This document shows, piece after piece, positions 53,345 to 61,251 of a stretch of 64,000 bases of DNA. How positions within the stretch are numbered: position 1 is the first letter of the stretch; every line of letters begins with the position of its first letter. The translations under genes were made by a program, and so were the position numbers. The stretch spans positions 1 to 64,000 of the forward strand of contig SHZZ01000005.1 of the NCBI GenBank assembly GCA_009692005.1, given 5' to 3'. The DNA is from Gemmataceae bacterium (GTDB lineage: Bacteria > Planctomycetota > Planctomycetia > Gemmatales > Gemmataceae). Under the pieces are notes generated by a model. It made no database searches. It worked only from the letters and a program-made list of their open reading frames with translations, and was not told where the DNA came from.

Positions 53345-54460
53345 ATGTCTTACGCGCTTACTATCTTATGGTACGACAGACAAAGGTACCTGCCCGGCGT
53401 TCTCGCAGTGAGTTTTAGCGCCCTTTTGATAGCCCTCCAATGTGGGCTGTTGCTGGGCTTGTTTTCCATTACCTCCCTCCCCATCGACCACACCAATGCC
53501 GACATCTGGATTGGCGCCCCGGGTGTATTAAGCGTGGACTTGGGCCGCCCCATTCGCGAGGCCACACTGGCCAGGCTGGAAAACCAGCCTGAAATTGAAC
53601 GCACGGAAATCTACCTTCAGGGGTTTTCTTATTGGTCCAAAAGCGATGGCGGGACGGAACTCTGCATGGTTATTGGCTCCCGTTTGGATGAAAACGCCCT
53701 GGGAAAGGTCAATGAATTAACCAAGGATCTCTATGAAAAACTGGAGGAACCCGGGGCCATTGTCATTGATGAATCAGACATGGAAAGGCTTTCAATCAAG
53801 GCAATTGGAGATGTGGCCGAGGTGGCGGGCAACCGGGTCCGCGTGGTGGGAATGACCAAAACTCTAAAAAGCCTGGCCGGCCCCTATGTTTTTTGCTCGG
53901 TCACGACGGCCCGGCCGCTCCTGCGGGTCTTTCCCGACCAAATCACTTATGTATTGGGAAAATGCAAAGACCCGGCGGATGCCAAGACCGTGGTGGCCCG
54001 ACTGCGAGAAAACAACAACTTCTCCGCCTTTACCTCGGCGGAGTTCTCTTTTCGCTCGCGCTGGCATTGGCTGACAAAAACCAAGGCTGGAATTGCCCTG
54101 GGTTACGCCGCCGCCTTGGGGTTGCTGGTTGGAGCAGTGGTTACCAGCCAAACCCTCTACTCCGCAACCATGGCCTCTTTAAAGGAATTCGCGGTGTTGC
54201 GCGCCATGGGGATACCCAAATGGCGCATGCAACTGCTGGTCATGACGCAATCTTTTTGGGTCGGGATTTCGGGGATAGTTTTGGCCTTTCCCGCCGTGCA
54301 TGGATTGGCGGAGTTGGCAGACCGGCTAGGAGTTCGGGTGGAATTGCCCTTCTGGCTTTTGGGAGGGGCTGCGACGGTAACCATATCCATGGCGCTCTTT
54401 GCAGGGTTGTTGGCCTTGAGGTCCTTAAAGAGCATGGAACCAGCGGCACTGCTCCGATAG
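53345..54460 (+). CDS. ABC exporter permease (DevC/MacB/FtsX type)
   Basis: 371 aa with an N-terminal transmembrane helix (VSFSALLIALQCGLLLGLF), a large extracytoplasmic loop (about 45-245, HTNADIWIGAPGVLS onward), and three C-terminal membrane segments (ALGYAAALGLLVGAVV, VGISGIVLAFPAVHG, LLGGAATVTISMALFAGLLAL). FtsX-like arrangement of the DevC group. First gene of a permease-ATPase-adaptor trio; no outer-membrane channel gene is seen. Substrate unknown. Confidence 0.87.
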   Translation: MSYALTILWYDRQRYLPGVLAVSFSALLIALQCGLLLGLFSITSLPIDHTNADIWIGAPGVLSVDLGRPIREATLARLENQPEIERTEIYLQGFSYWSKSDGGTELCMVIGSRLDENALGKVNELTKDLYEKLEEPGAIVIDESDMERLSIKAIGDVAEVAGNRVRVVGMTKTLKSLAGPYVFCSVTTARPLLRVFPDQITYVLGKCKDPADAKTVVARLRENNNFSAFTSAEFSFRSRWHWLTKTKAGIALGYAAALGLLVGAVVTSQTLYSATMASLKEFAVLRAMGIPKWRMQLLVMTQSFWVGISGIVLAFPAVHGLAELADRLGVRVELPFWLLGGAATVTISMALFAGLLALRSLKSMEPAALLR

Positions 54461-54487
54461 CGGTGAAAATTGGGTTCAAGGAAAACC

Positions 54488-55312
54488 ATGAGCATCGGCC
54501 ATAAGAGTATTTCTGATAATGGTTTACGGAATCCAGCCGGGGCTTATTCCATTCAGTGCCGGGATTTGATGAAGTCGTTTGGCACAGGCGAAATGTTGAC
54601 TGTGGCGATAAACCAGGTGAGCCTGGAAATCAAACATGGCGAAATAGCCCTGATGATGGGGCCATCTGGCAGCGGGAAAAGCACTCTTTTGGCCATGCTT
54701 TCTGGCCTTTTGCACCCGGATTCTGGTAAAGTAGTGGCGTTAGGGCAAGAAATTTGGAAATTGCCTGAAACTGAATTAGAGCGATTCCGATTAAGACATT
54801 GCAGCTTTATCTTTCAGGGGTACAACCTTTTTGCATCGTTGACGGCCCGACAGCAACTGGAACTGGTTGCTGAATGGGGAGATGGAGCGACGAAGAAAGA
54901 GGCGCGCAAGAAGACCGATGAGATTTTGTGCCTCTTGGATTTGGCAAAAAAGGGCCACCTCCAGCCGGGAGAGCTTTCCGGCGGGGAAAAGCAGAGGGTG
55001 GCCATTGGGCGGGCCCTGATTAAGTGCCCAGATTTCTGCTTTGCGGATGAACCCACCAGCGCTTTGGATTGGGCTCATGGTGAACAAGTAATTGATTTGT
55101 TGCGCACCGCTGCCCATAAACGCGGTTGCACTGTGCTAATTGTCGCCCATGATGCTAGAATAATTCCTTATGTGGATAAGGTGTTCTATTTGGAGGATGG
55201 GAAGCTCCAAGATAGTAATCCCGAGGGTTTGACGCGGGTTTTTGGCCATCAAACGGGTACCGGCTCCAAGCCGGAAATCCCTGGCCACGATGCTCAGACC
55301 GGCACTATTTAA
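54488..55312 (+). CDS. ABC transporter ATP-binding protein (DevA/MacB-ATPase type)
   Basis: 274 aa from ATG 54488. Walker A MGPSGSGKSTLLAMLSGL, Q-loop FIFQGYNLF, signature LSGGEKQRVAIGRAL, Walker B FADEPTSALD, switch His IVAHDARI. LolD/MacB-like group, partner of the FtsX-like permease upstream (27 bases from its stop). AAGGA 9 bases before the start. The Walker-B Asp-Glu is intact, so hydrolysis is expected. Confidence 0.94.
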   Translation: MSIGHKSISDNGLRNPAGAYSIQCRDLMKSFGTGEMLTVAINQVSLEIKHGEIALMMGPSGSGKSTLLAMLSGLLHPDSGKVVALGQEIWKLPETELERFRLRHCSFIFQGYNLFASLTARQQLELVAEWGDGATKKEARKKTDEILCLLDLAKKGHLQPGELSGGEKQRVAIGRALIKCPDFCFADEPTSALDWAHGEQVIDLLRTAAHKRGCTVLIVAHDARIIPYVDKVFYLEDGKLQDSNPEGLTRVFGHQTGTGSKPEIPGHDAQTGTI

Positions 55313-55322
55313 AGGAAAGTGA

Positions 55323-56495
55323 ATGGAAAAGCTTTTTCAGCCTATTACGGTTTCCAAGTGGACCCAGTTTTTCCGACGGGTCTTTTCCCTGGTCTTTACC
55401 GCTGGATTGATTTTCACTGCACTGGTAGTTTGGGGCATTTACCAGCCTCCCATGTTGCAAATTGGCCAAAAACCGGCCAATCCACAAGTTAGTTCCCAAC
55501 CCGCAAACTCCGCTCCCTCCAAGGTAAAAAAGGAAGAAGATCCTTCTGACCGCAGAGCCGTTTGCATTGCCTATGTCGATGTGGAAGGGGGTGTGACCCC
55601 GCTTTACCCTTTGCAACCAGGCCGGGTAGTGGCCATTCCAGTCCGCGAAAACCAGGAAGTGGAATCGGGGGATGTCCTGATTCGCCTGGACGACACCCTA
55701 CAGAAGGCGCAGTTGGAAGAAGCCAGAGCCGATGTGCAGGCGGGCAGCGCCCAATTAGACCAGGCTAAACTGCTTTACTCACAACATGATTTGAAGTTGA
55801 AGGGGCAGAAAGCGGCCATCACCGCGAAAAAAGAGGAAACTGCCGCCGTCATTGCCAAAAGGGATCAGGCTGAACGGCTGGAAAAGAACAAGCTGGTCAG
55901 CATCGAAGATGTAAAAGCCGCCCAGGCCTTTGTCAGAGCCTTGGAAGCGGCGGTTGAAGGTGAAACCGCCAAGCTTAAGGCCTTGGAGTCGATGGACCCT
56001 CAATTGAGCGTCAACATGGCGCAAAACGATTTGCAAGCGAGGAAAGCCCGGCTGCAAAAGGCTGAGTTCGCTTTGAAAGAATGCGCGGTGTCGGCGCCGT
56101 TTAAGGGGTCGGTTTTGCGCATCAACACCACCGTGGGAGAAACCCTTGGGCCGAACCCAAGGCTCCCTGCCATCATGTTCTCCCCGGCAGGGAAGCGCAT
56201 AATTCGGGCCGAGGTGGAACAGGAATTCGCCAGTAAAATCTCCTTAAACCAGCTCGCCTTGATTCAAGACGATTGCAGTTCTTCCCCGGCTAATTGGAAA
56301 GGCAAAGTGGTGCGGATTTCTGAATGGTTCACTCACCGGCGGTCCATTTTGTTGGAACCGTTGCAGTTTAACGATGTCAGAACCTTGGAGTGCATTGTGG
56401 AACTCGACCCTGGGCAGCCGCCATTGCGGATTGGCCAAAGGGTGCGGGTACAACTGGCCGCGGCGGAAACCACGCCAACAGTCAAGGCGAAATAA
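55323..56495 (+). CDS. Membrane fusion (HlyD/DevB-type) protein
   Basis: 390 aa. N-terminal transmembrane helix (FSLVFTAGLIFTALVVWGI), lipoyl halves VIPVRENQEVESGDVLIRLDD and AVSAPFKGSVLRINTTVGE, with a long coiled-coil between (residues about 120-240, Lys/Glu/Ala-rich). The C-terminal beta-barrel carries IRAEVEQEFASKISLNQLA and IGQRVRVQL. Adapter of the exporter; starts 10 bases after the ATPase gene. Like DevB, it would link the inner-membrane pump to an outer-membrane exit. Confidence 0.9.
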   Translation: MEKLFQPITVSKWTQFFRRVFSLVFTAGLIFTALVVWGIYQPPMLQIGQKPANPQVSSQPANSAPSKVKKEEDPSDRRAVCIAYVDVEGGVTPLYPLQPGRVVAIPVRENQEVESGDVLIRLDDTLQKAQLEEARADVQAGSAQLDQAKLLYSQHDLKLKGQKAAITAKKEETAAVIAKRDQAERLEKNKLVSIEDVKAAQAFVRALEAAVEGETAKLKALESMDPQLSVNMAQNDLQARKARLQKAEFALKECAVSAPFKGSVLRINTTVGETLGPNPRLPAIMFSPAGKRIIRAEVEQEFASKISLNQLALIQDDCSSSPANWKGKVVRISEWFTHRRSILLEPLQFNDVRTLECIVELDPGQPPLRIGQRVRVQLAAAETTPTVKAK

Positions 56496-56648
56496 CCCCC
56501 TTTTTCCCTTAAATCCGGTTTTTCTGTTCCAATAATTGAGGCTTTTCCTCTGATCCCTTGCCTCTGGGGTTCATTTCACTGCTTGCCCATTTTAATATAA
56601 TAATACTTCCCAATCCCTGACTCGCACTGCAAGAATTTACGGTTACCC

Positions 56649-58037
56649 ATGGCCACGGTGGAACTCGAACACAGAAAACTCAACGATGCCCATTTGATTC
56701 AGCAGTTGCAGATTCTCCGCCAAGCCGACAATTTCACCAACCTCTTTTACATCCTGCGCACTTACCTTTTTCTCACCATGATCCTCGGCGGGACCATTGT
56801 CTTTTACTACCACCGCGAATCTTGGGGATTGCCCTGGTGGACCAATGTGCCCATCTCGGTAATGGCCATCTTCCTTGTTGGCGGCGGTCAGCATCAACTC
56901 ACCGGACTCGGCCACGAGGGATCGCACCACATCCTCTTCAAGACCAAGAAATGGAATGAACTGGCTTCCGACTGGCTCTGCATGTTTCCCGTTTACAGCA
57001 CCACCCATTTTTACCGCTTGCAGCACCTGGCCCACCATCAGTTCGTCAACGACCCAGAGCGCGACCCGGATGTTTCTCAACTGGTGACCAGCGGCCACTG
57101 GCTCGGATTCCCGGCCACGGCGAAAAAGTTTTACGGCTTCCTGTTCAAGCAACTCTGGCTTCCCAACTTGGTAAAATTCATGGGTGTGCGGGCAGCCTAC
57201 AACGCCACTGGAACTGACAAAAACCCCTATGTAAAGAAAATCACCTCCACCAACAAGTGGGGCATCCGCATCGCCATGATTTATCTCTTTTCCCTTATCC
57301 CCATCCTGAGCGCCTTGGTCTGGTGGCAAAACTTGCTCATTCTGGCCGTTGTTCCCCCTGCCCTATTAGCTTTCATTTCCGCGGTCTATTTGCTGCTCAG
57401 CGCTGAGTGCTTTCAAAAAGCCAGGGTTCACCCGATTTTCTCGGCCCGGGCAACTTCAATAATGCGCCTAACCTATGTCACCCTGATTTTCACTTCCCTG
57501 GCCTGGCTGCAGGCGGTTGTGGATCCCTGGGCTCCCCTTTATTATTTCACCCTCTGGCTGGTCCCTATCTTTACTTCCTTTTCGTTTTTCATGATCCTCA
57601 GGCAAGTGGTGCAGCATGGCAATGGCGACCGCGGCTGGCTGACCAACACCCGCGTCTTCTTCACCAACCCCTTGATCAACTTTTGCGTCTTCCCCATGGG
57701 GCAGGATTTTCATCTCCCCCACCACCTCTATGCCACCGTGCCTCATTACCGGCTCAGGAAACTTCATGAGGTTCTCGTGGAGTACCCGGAATACCAGGCC
57801 CAGGCGCTGGAAGTGCATGGTTACATCGTTTCACCCGAGAAACCCAAGGTCCACCCCACCGTGGTAGATGTACTTGGGCCGGAATACGCCAGCAAAGAAT
57901 TTCACGGCGTCCACATTGACAACACCGTGCTTGATGGCTGCGAGGTGGAAGAGAAACAGATCATTCTGCAAGCGGGGGAAGAAGAGGTCAGAAAAGGGCT
58001 TGAGACTGCGGCAGCGGTTGCAGCCAAGCCCGATTAA
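56649..58037 (+). CDS. Membrane fatty acid desaturase family protein
   Basis: 462 aa with several transmembrane segments. Histidine boxes: GHEGSHH, LQHLAHHQ and LPHHLYATVPHYRL, the three-box di-iron pattern of desaturases/hydroxylases. The substrate (fatty acyl, carotenoid, sterol or aldehyde) cannot be told by eye. 153 bases after the membrane fusion gene on the same strand; convergent with the antiporter. The ~80-residue C-terminal extension after the last box is basic/acidic and has no recognised domain. Confidence 0.87.
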   Translation: MATVELEHRKLNDAHLIQQLQILRQADNFTNLFYILRTYLFLTMILGGTIVFYYHRESWGLPWWTNVPISVMAIFLVGGGQHQLTGLGHEGSHHILFKTKKWNELASDWLCMFPVYSTTHFYRLQHLAHHQFVNDPERDPDVSQLVTSGHWLGFPATAKKFYGFLFKQLWLPNLVKFMGVRAAYNATGTDKNPYVKKITSTNKWGIRIAMIYLFSLIPILSALVWWQNLLILAVVPPALLAFISAVYLLLSAECFQKARVHPIFSARATSIMRLTYVTLIFTSLAWLQAVVDPWAPLYYFTLWLVPIFTSFSFFMILRQVVQHGNGDRGWLTNTRVFFTNPLINFCVFPMGQDFHLPHHLYATVPHYRLRKLHEVLVEYPEYQAQALEVHGYIVSPEKPKVHPTVVDVLGPEYASKEFHGVHIDNTVLDGCEVEEKQIILQAGEEEVRKGLETAAAVAAKPD

Positions 58038-58047
58038 CCCGTGGGAC

Positions 58048-59361
58048 TTACTTGGTTCCGCGGCCCAGGTAAGGTTCCAGTTCCGTCCCATTCGCCAGCC
58101 GGGTTATTAACGGCGTGGTCATCACGGTGGTCAACAGGGCCATCATCACCAGCATGCAAAAAACCGAATCGGGAATCACGCCTAGGTCCTTCCCCAGGTT
58201 GATGACGATCAATTCCATCAGGGCGCGGGTATTCATCAACACGCCGATGCAGGCGGCTTCCCTGGTGGAAAACCCGGTCCATCGAGCGGCCAGACCGCAG
58301 CCAGCGGCCTTGCCAACTATGGAAGCGCCAATGACCGCGGCGGCCACGCCCCACAATTGCCAGGTATCCAGCATGCCAATGTTGGTCCGCAGCCCCGTGT
58401 AGGCGAAGAAGATGGGCAAAAAGAAGGCGGTGACAAAATCCCGCAGCCGTTTTTGCACCGCCAGCCGGAGTTCCCTTTCATCGCATAAGCAGGCGCCAAA
58501 GAGAAAGGCGCCGAAGATGCCAAAGACCCCGATAAGATTTGTGGCAATTGCCGAGAGAAACAGCAAAGTCAAAATGACCGCCAGGCCAGTGACAGACAAT
58601 TCACCATCTTTGAGAAACCAGGGCAAAATTCTTTTAAGGCACGGTCTGACCAGAAAAACCATGGCCAGGCCGAAGGCCAAAGCGCTCAATACCATCACCA
58701 GCGATTGCTTCAATTCAAATCCGGTGGTGACGCCGGCTGCCACTCCGGCCAGAAGAATCCACCCCGCGGCATCATCGATGGCCGCCGCCGTGATCGTCAC
58801 CACAGCCAGACGCGTCCGCGGGATATCCCACTCGACCATCATTCTTCCCAGGATCGGCAGCGCCGTGATGGCCATGGCGGTGCCAAGGAAAAGGGCAAAG
58901 CCCCAGAAACTGGCGCCATTCCCATTATCTGGAAACACAACGGGGAAAAAACTCCAGGCCAGGAGCATCCCCAGGCCAAAAGGGACTACGATTCCTGACA
59001 GGGAAATGACCGCGGTCGAGGCGCCAACCACTTTTAAATGGCCGAAATCGAATTCCATTCCCACCAGGAAGAGAAGCAGCACGAGGCCGATCTGGCTGAT
59101 CACGGTGAAGATCCAGTGGAGTGTTCCCGGGGGAAGCCCTTGCACTTCGGGTTGAAAAATGGCTCGCGACCACTCGGGGAAAAAGAGGCCAAAAAAGCTG
59201 GGGCCAAGAAGCAGCCCAGCGGTGATTTCACCCACCACTTCCGGCTGGCCGAATTTGCGAAACAGCACGCCGACGGCGCGGGCCGCGATAATGATCAAGG
59301 CGAGCTGCCACAAGAGCGGCAACATAAGCTGCTCGACCTGCATGGAGGCAAACTCAATCAT
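58048..59361 (-). CDS. Cation:proton antiporter (CPA2 family)
   Basis: 437 aa with about twelve hydrophobic segments. Hallmarks: GEITAGLLLGPSFFG, LVGMEFDFGHL, and ITAAAIDDAAGWILLA (the ion-binding Asp pair). Start ATG 59361 overlaps the marR stop by 8 bases; later ATGs exist. Monovalent cation/proton antiport or glutathione-regulated K+ efflux type; no KTN domain, so not KefB/C-like with regulator. Last gene of the long minus-strand string. Confidence 0.93.
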   Translation of the reverse strand: MIEFASMQVEQLMLPLLWQLALIIIAARAVGVLFRKFGQPEVVGEITAGLLLGPSFFGLFFPEWSRAIFQPEVQGLPPGTLHWIFTVISQIGLVLLLFLVGMEFDFGHLKVVGASTAVISLSGIVVPFGLGMLLAWSFFPVVFPDNGNGASFWGFALFLGTAMAITALPILGRMMVEWDIPRTRLAVVTITAAAIDDAAGWILLAGVAAGVTTGFELKQSLVMVLSALAFGLAMVFLVRPCLKRILPWFLKDGELSVTGLAVILTLLFLSAIATNLIGVFGIFGAFLFGACLCDERELRLAVQKRLRDFVTAFFLPIFFAYTGLRTNIGMLDTWQLWGVAAAVIGASIVGKAAGCGLAARWTGFSTREAACIGVLMNTRALMELIVINLGKDLGVIPDSVFCMLVMMALLTTVMTTPLITRLANGTELEPYLGRGTK

Positions 59362-59866
59362 GGGTGCCCTTTTTGCCTGGCCTGGCTTTAGTTGGCGGTT
59401 TTTTCTCATGCGGGGCCCGGGCCAGGCGCAGCAGGCCGACCAGGGTTTTCAACCGGGCAGGGCTGAGGTGGCCCAGTTGCTGCAAGTTGCATTCCCGCAC
59501 CAGGGGGTCGAGCCGGGTCAACAAGTTCAACCCCGCGGCAGTAATGCCCACCAGGACGACACGGCGATTCTCCTCGGGCCTTTCACGGGCCACCAGCTTG
59601 CGTTTCTCCAGCCGGTCGATTAGCCGGGTGATGTCCGGTGCCCGGGAGACGAGTTGCCCGGCCAGCGCCAGGGTATGGAGTTTCCCGGGGTGGTTGCGGC
59701 GGAGAAGGCGCAAGGCGTTGTACTGTTGGGCCGAGATATCAAAGGGTGAAAAGAGGGCGTCCTCGAGTGCCTTGAGGGTGTCATAAGCGCGCCAGAGGTT
59801 GAGAAAGGCCTCCTGCTGGGGAGAGTCGAAGCGGCTGGCTGGGCGAGCTTGGCTGGCGGGCGGCAT
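59354..59866 (-). CDS. MarR-family transcriptional regulator
   Basis: 170 aa winged-helix regulator. NLWRAYDTLKALEDALF, FDISAQQYNALRLLRRN, SRAPDITRLIDRLEKRKLVARER (recognition helix and wing), and NLLTRLDPLVRECN. AGGAGGA precedes its ATG, and the 42-base palindrome starts inside that ribosome site. It probably controls itself and the downstream antiporter, which overlaps it. The C-terminal tail (PHEKKPPTKARPGKKG) is basic. Confidence 0.92.
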   Translation of the reverse strand: MPPASQARPASRFDSPQQEAFLNLWRAYDTLKALEDALFSPFDISAQQYNALRLLRRNHPGKLHTLALAGQLVSRAPDITRLIDRLEKRKLVARERPEENRRVVLVGITAAGLNLLTRLDPLVRECNLQQLGHLSPARLKTLVGLLRLARAPHEKKPPTKARPGKKGTHD

Positions 59867-59877
59867 GGCGCATCCTC

Positions 59878-59919
59878 CTGGTTAAACAATAGTTGTTTTA
59901 ACAACTATTGTTTAACCAG
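59878..59919. promoter_or_regulatory. Palindromic operator upstream of marR
   Basis: Two 20-base arms (59878-59897 and 59900-59919) are perfect inverted copies around a central TT; the core reads AGTTGTT-TT-AACAACT, a typical MarR-box shape. It begins in the ribosome-binding site of marR and ends inside the preceding gene, supplying its last six codons and stop. Autorepression by the MarR protein is likely. The RNA could also form a long hairpin, but no T-run follows, so a terminator role is less likely. Confidence 0.75.
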
Positions 59920-60278
59920 GACAGGGCAAGTTGCGGCAAAGTAGCGGCAAATCGGCTGCGCGGCAGCACCGGCGTGCAACCCGCCTCACGCGCCCTTTGC
60001 AAGCTTTCCACATCCACATGCGATCCAAACCCCAGGACCGAAACCCCCGCCCCGGCTACCTCGCGCCACTTTTCCATGATGCCAACCAGCGACTCCCCCG
60101 CCGTGTCGAGGTCTATGGCCGCCCCCACCACACCGGCGGTTGCCGCCAATTCCAGAAATTTCTCCCCCGTCTTCACTTGACGGCAGACGCCTCCCAGGGC
60201 GCGCACTTCACCGCCAATCCGGCTGCCAAACATCAAGTCATCGCATAGCACCAATACCGTTTTTTTCACTTCCTCCAT
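59898..60278 (-). CDS. Receiver-like (pseudo-receiver) protein
   Basis: 126 aa from ATG 60278 (AAAGGA 8 bases upstream). Alternating strand/helix pattern like CheY: KTVLVLCDDLMFGSRIG with an acidic pair, VGAAIDLDTAGES in the phospho-acceptor region, VSVLGFGSH and PVLPRSRF, where the conserved Lys before Pro is replaced by Arg-context. So it may be a degenerate receiver. Its last codons (W L N N S C stop) are part of the palindrome. Between the Nudix gene and marR. Confidence 0.65.
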   Translation of the reverse strand: MEEVKKTVLVLCDDLMFGSRIGGEVRALGGVCRQVKTGEKFLELAATAGVVGAAIDLDTAGESLVGIMEKWREVAGAGVSVLGFGSHVDVESLQRAREAGCTPVLPRSRFAATLPQLALSWLNNSC

Positions 60279-60289
60279 GACATTCCTTT

Positions 60290-60868
60290 CTAACTGATCT
60301 TGCCAAGCCTTTGGAACATGTGCAGCGTTGCCCACAACTTGGCGTCGATGGGCAAGCCGGGATTATCACACAGGGCGCAAACTCCGGCGAAATCGAGGAG
60401 CACCACTTCAATATCCTCGGTAGCTTCGTTCGCCGCCACCGAGCCCTTCACTTTTTTCACATCGGCGTAAACTAGCGCCACCGCTTCATCGGTCAGGCCC
60501 ATGGAGGAATGCAAGGGTGAAGTCACTTTCCTGATACGGCTGATATGAAGACCGGTTTCCTCGATCATTTCACGGCGCACCGCGCTTTCGACAGACTCCC
60601 CCTCATCCACCAGGCCGGCGGGAAAGCCATAGGTATACCCGCCCACGGGGACGCGGAATTCCTTGATGACCACCAGCCGGTTGGCCAGCCCCTTCTCCTT
60701 GAGAACGGGAACAATGATCACGGCTTCAGGTCCGGCCGCTCCCTTGGATGTCTGCTTCTTTCGCGAGGCGTAGACCCACTGACCCCGGTGGCCGTTGTGG
60801 GAATACTCCGCCCGATAGAGGTTGAGCCACTTTTCACGCGTCAGGGAAACGGTCTTGTGCAGTTTCAC
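60290..60868 (-). CDS. Nudix hydrolase
   Basis: 192 aa from a GTG start (GTG 60868). Nudix box GLVDEGESVESAVRREMIEETGL is complete (GX5EX7REUXEEXGU). The preceding EFRVPVGGYTYGFPAG and position of a Pro 15 or so residues later suggest ADP-ribose/ADP-sugar pyrophosphatase type. Substrate not confirmed. Gaps to its neighbours are 12 bases, so cotranscribed. Confidence 0.9.
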   Translation of the reverse strand: MKLHKTVSLTREKWLNLYRAEYSHNGHRGQWVYASRKKQTSKGAAGPEAVIIVPVLKEKGLANRLVVIKEFRVPVGGYTYGFPAGLVDEGESVESAVRREMIEETGLHISRIRKVTSPLHSSMGLTDEAVALVYADVKKVKGSVAANEATEDIEVVLLDFAGVCALCDNPGLPIDAKLWATLHMFQRLGKIS

Positions 60869-60880
60869 AGTTAACTCCAG

Positions 60881-61228
60881 TTAAATGGCTTCCGGCCCGC
60901 GCTCGCCGGTGCGGATCCGGATGCAGTCTTCCAGGGGCAGGATAAAAATCTTGCCGTCGCCAATCCTGCCTTCCGGCCCGGTTCGCCCCGCTTCCATGAT
61001 GGCTTTCACCGTGGGCTCGACAAAGTCTTCATTGACGGCGATTTGCATCTGCACCTTGGGCAGCAATTGCACCGTCAACTCATGCCCGCGATAAACTTCC
61101 GTGTGCCCTTTCTGTCGGCCGAACCCTTGCACATCGACAATTGTCAGGCGAAAGACCTCCACCTTGTTAAGAGCTTCCTTCACAGCTTCCAGCTTGGAAG
61201 GCTGGATAATCGCCAGGATCAATTTCAT
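60881..61228 (-). CDS. glnB: P-II family nitrogen regulatory protein, non-standard T-loop
   Basis: 115 aa, the trimeric P-II signal protein. IDVQGFGRQKGHTEVYRG, LLPKVQMQI and GKIFILPLEDCIRIRTGERG are family signatures. In the T-loop the usual uridylylation site Tyr51 (RGAEY) is Leu (RGHEL), and the stretch before IGDGK has three extra residues (GPEGR). So it can bind ATP/2-oxoglutarate but not be uridylylated at that site. It is 23 bases after fhcA in a fhc transcript, not next to amtB or glnA. Confidence 0.9.
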   Translation of the reverse strand: MKLILAIIQPSKLEAVKEALNKVEVFRLTIVDVQGFGRQKGHTEVYRGHELTVQLLPKVQMQIAVNEDFVEPTVKAIMEAGRTGPEGRIGDGKIFILPLEDCIRIRTGERGPEAI

Positions 61229-61251
61229 GCGGATTTCTCCAGACCGGCGGG

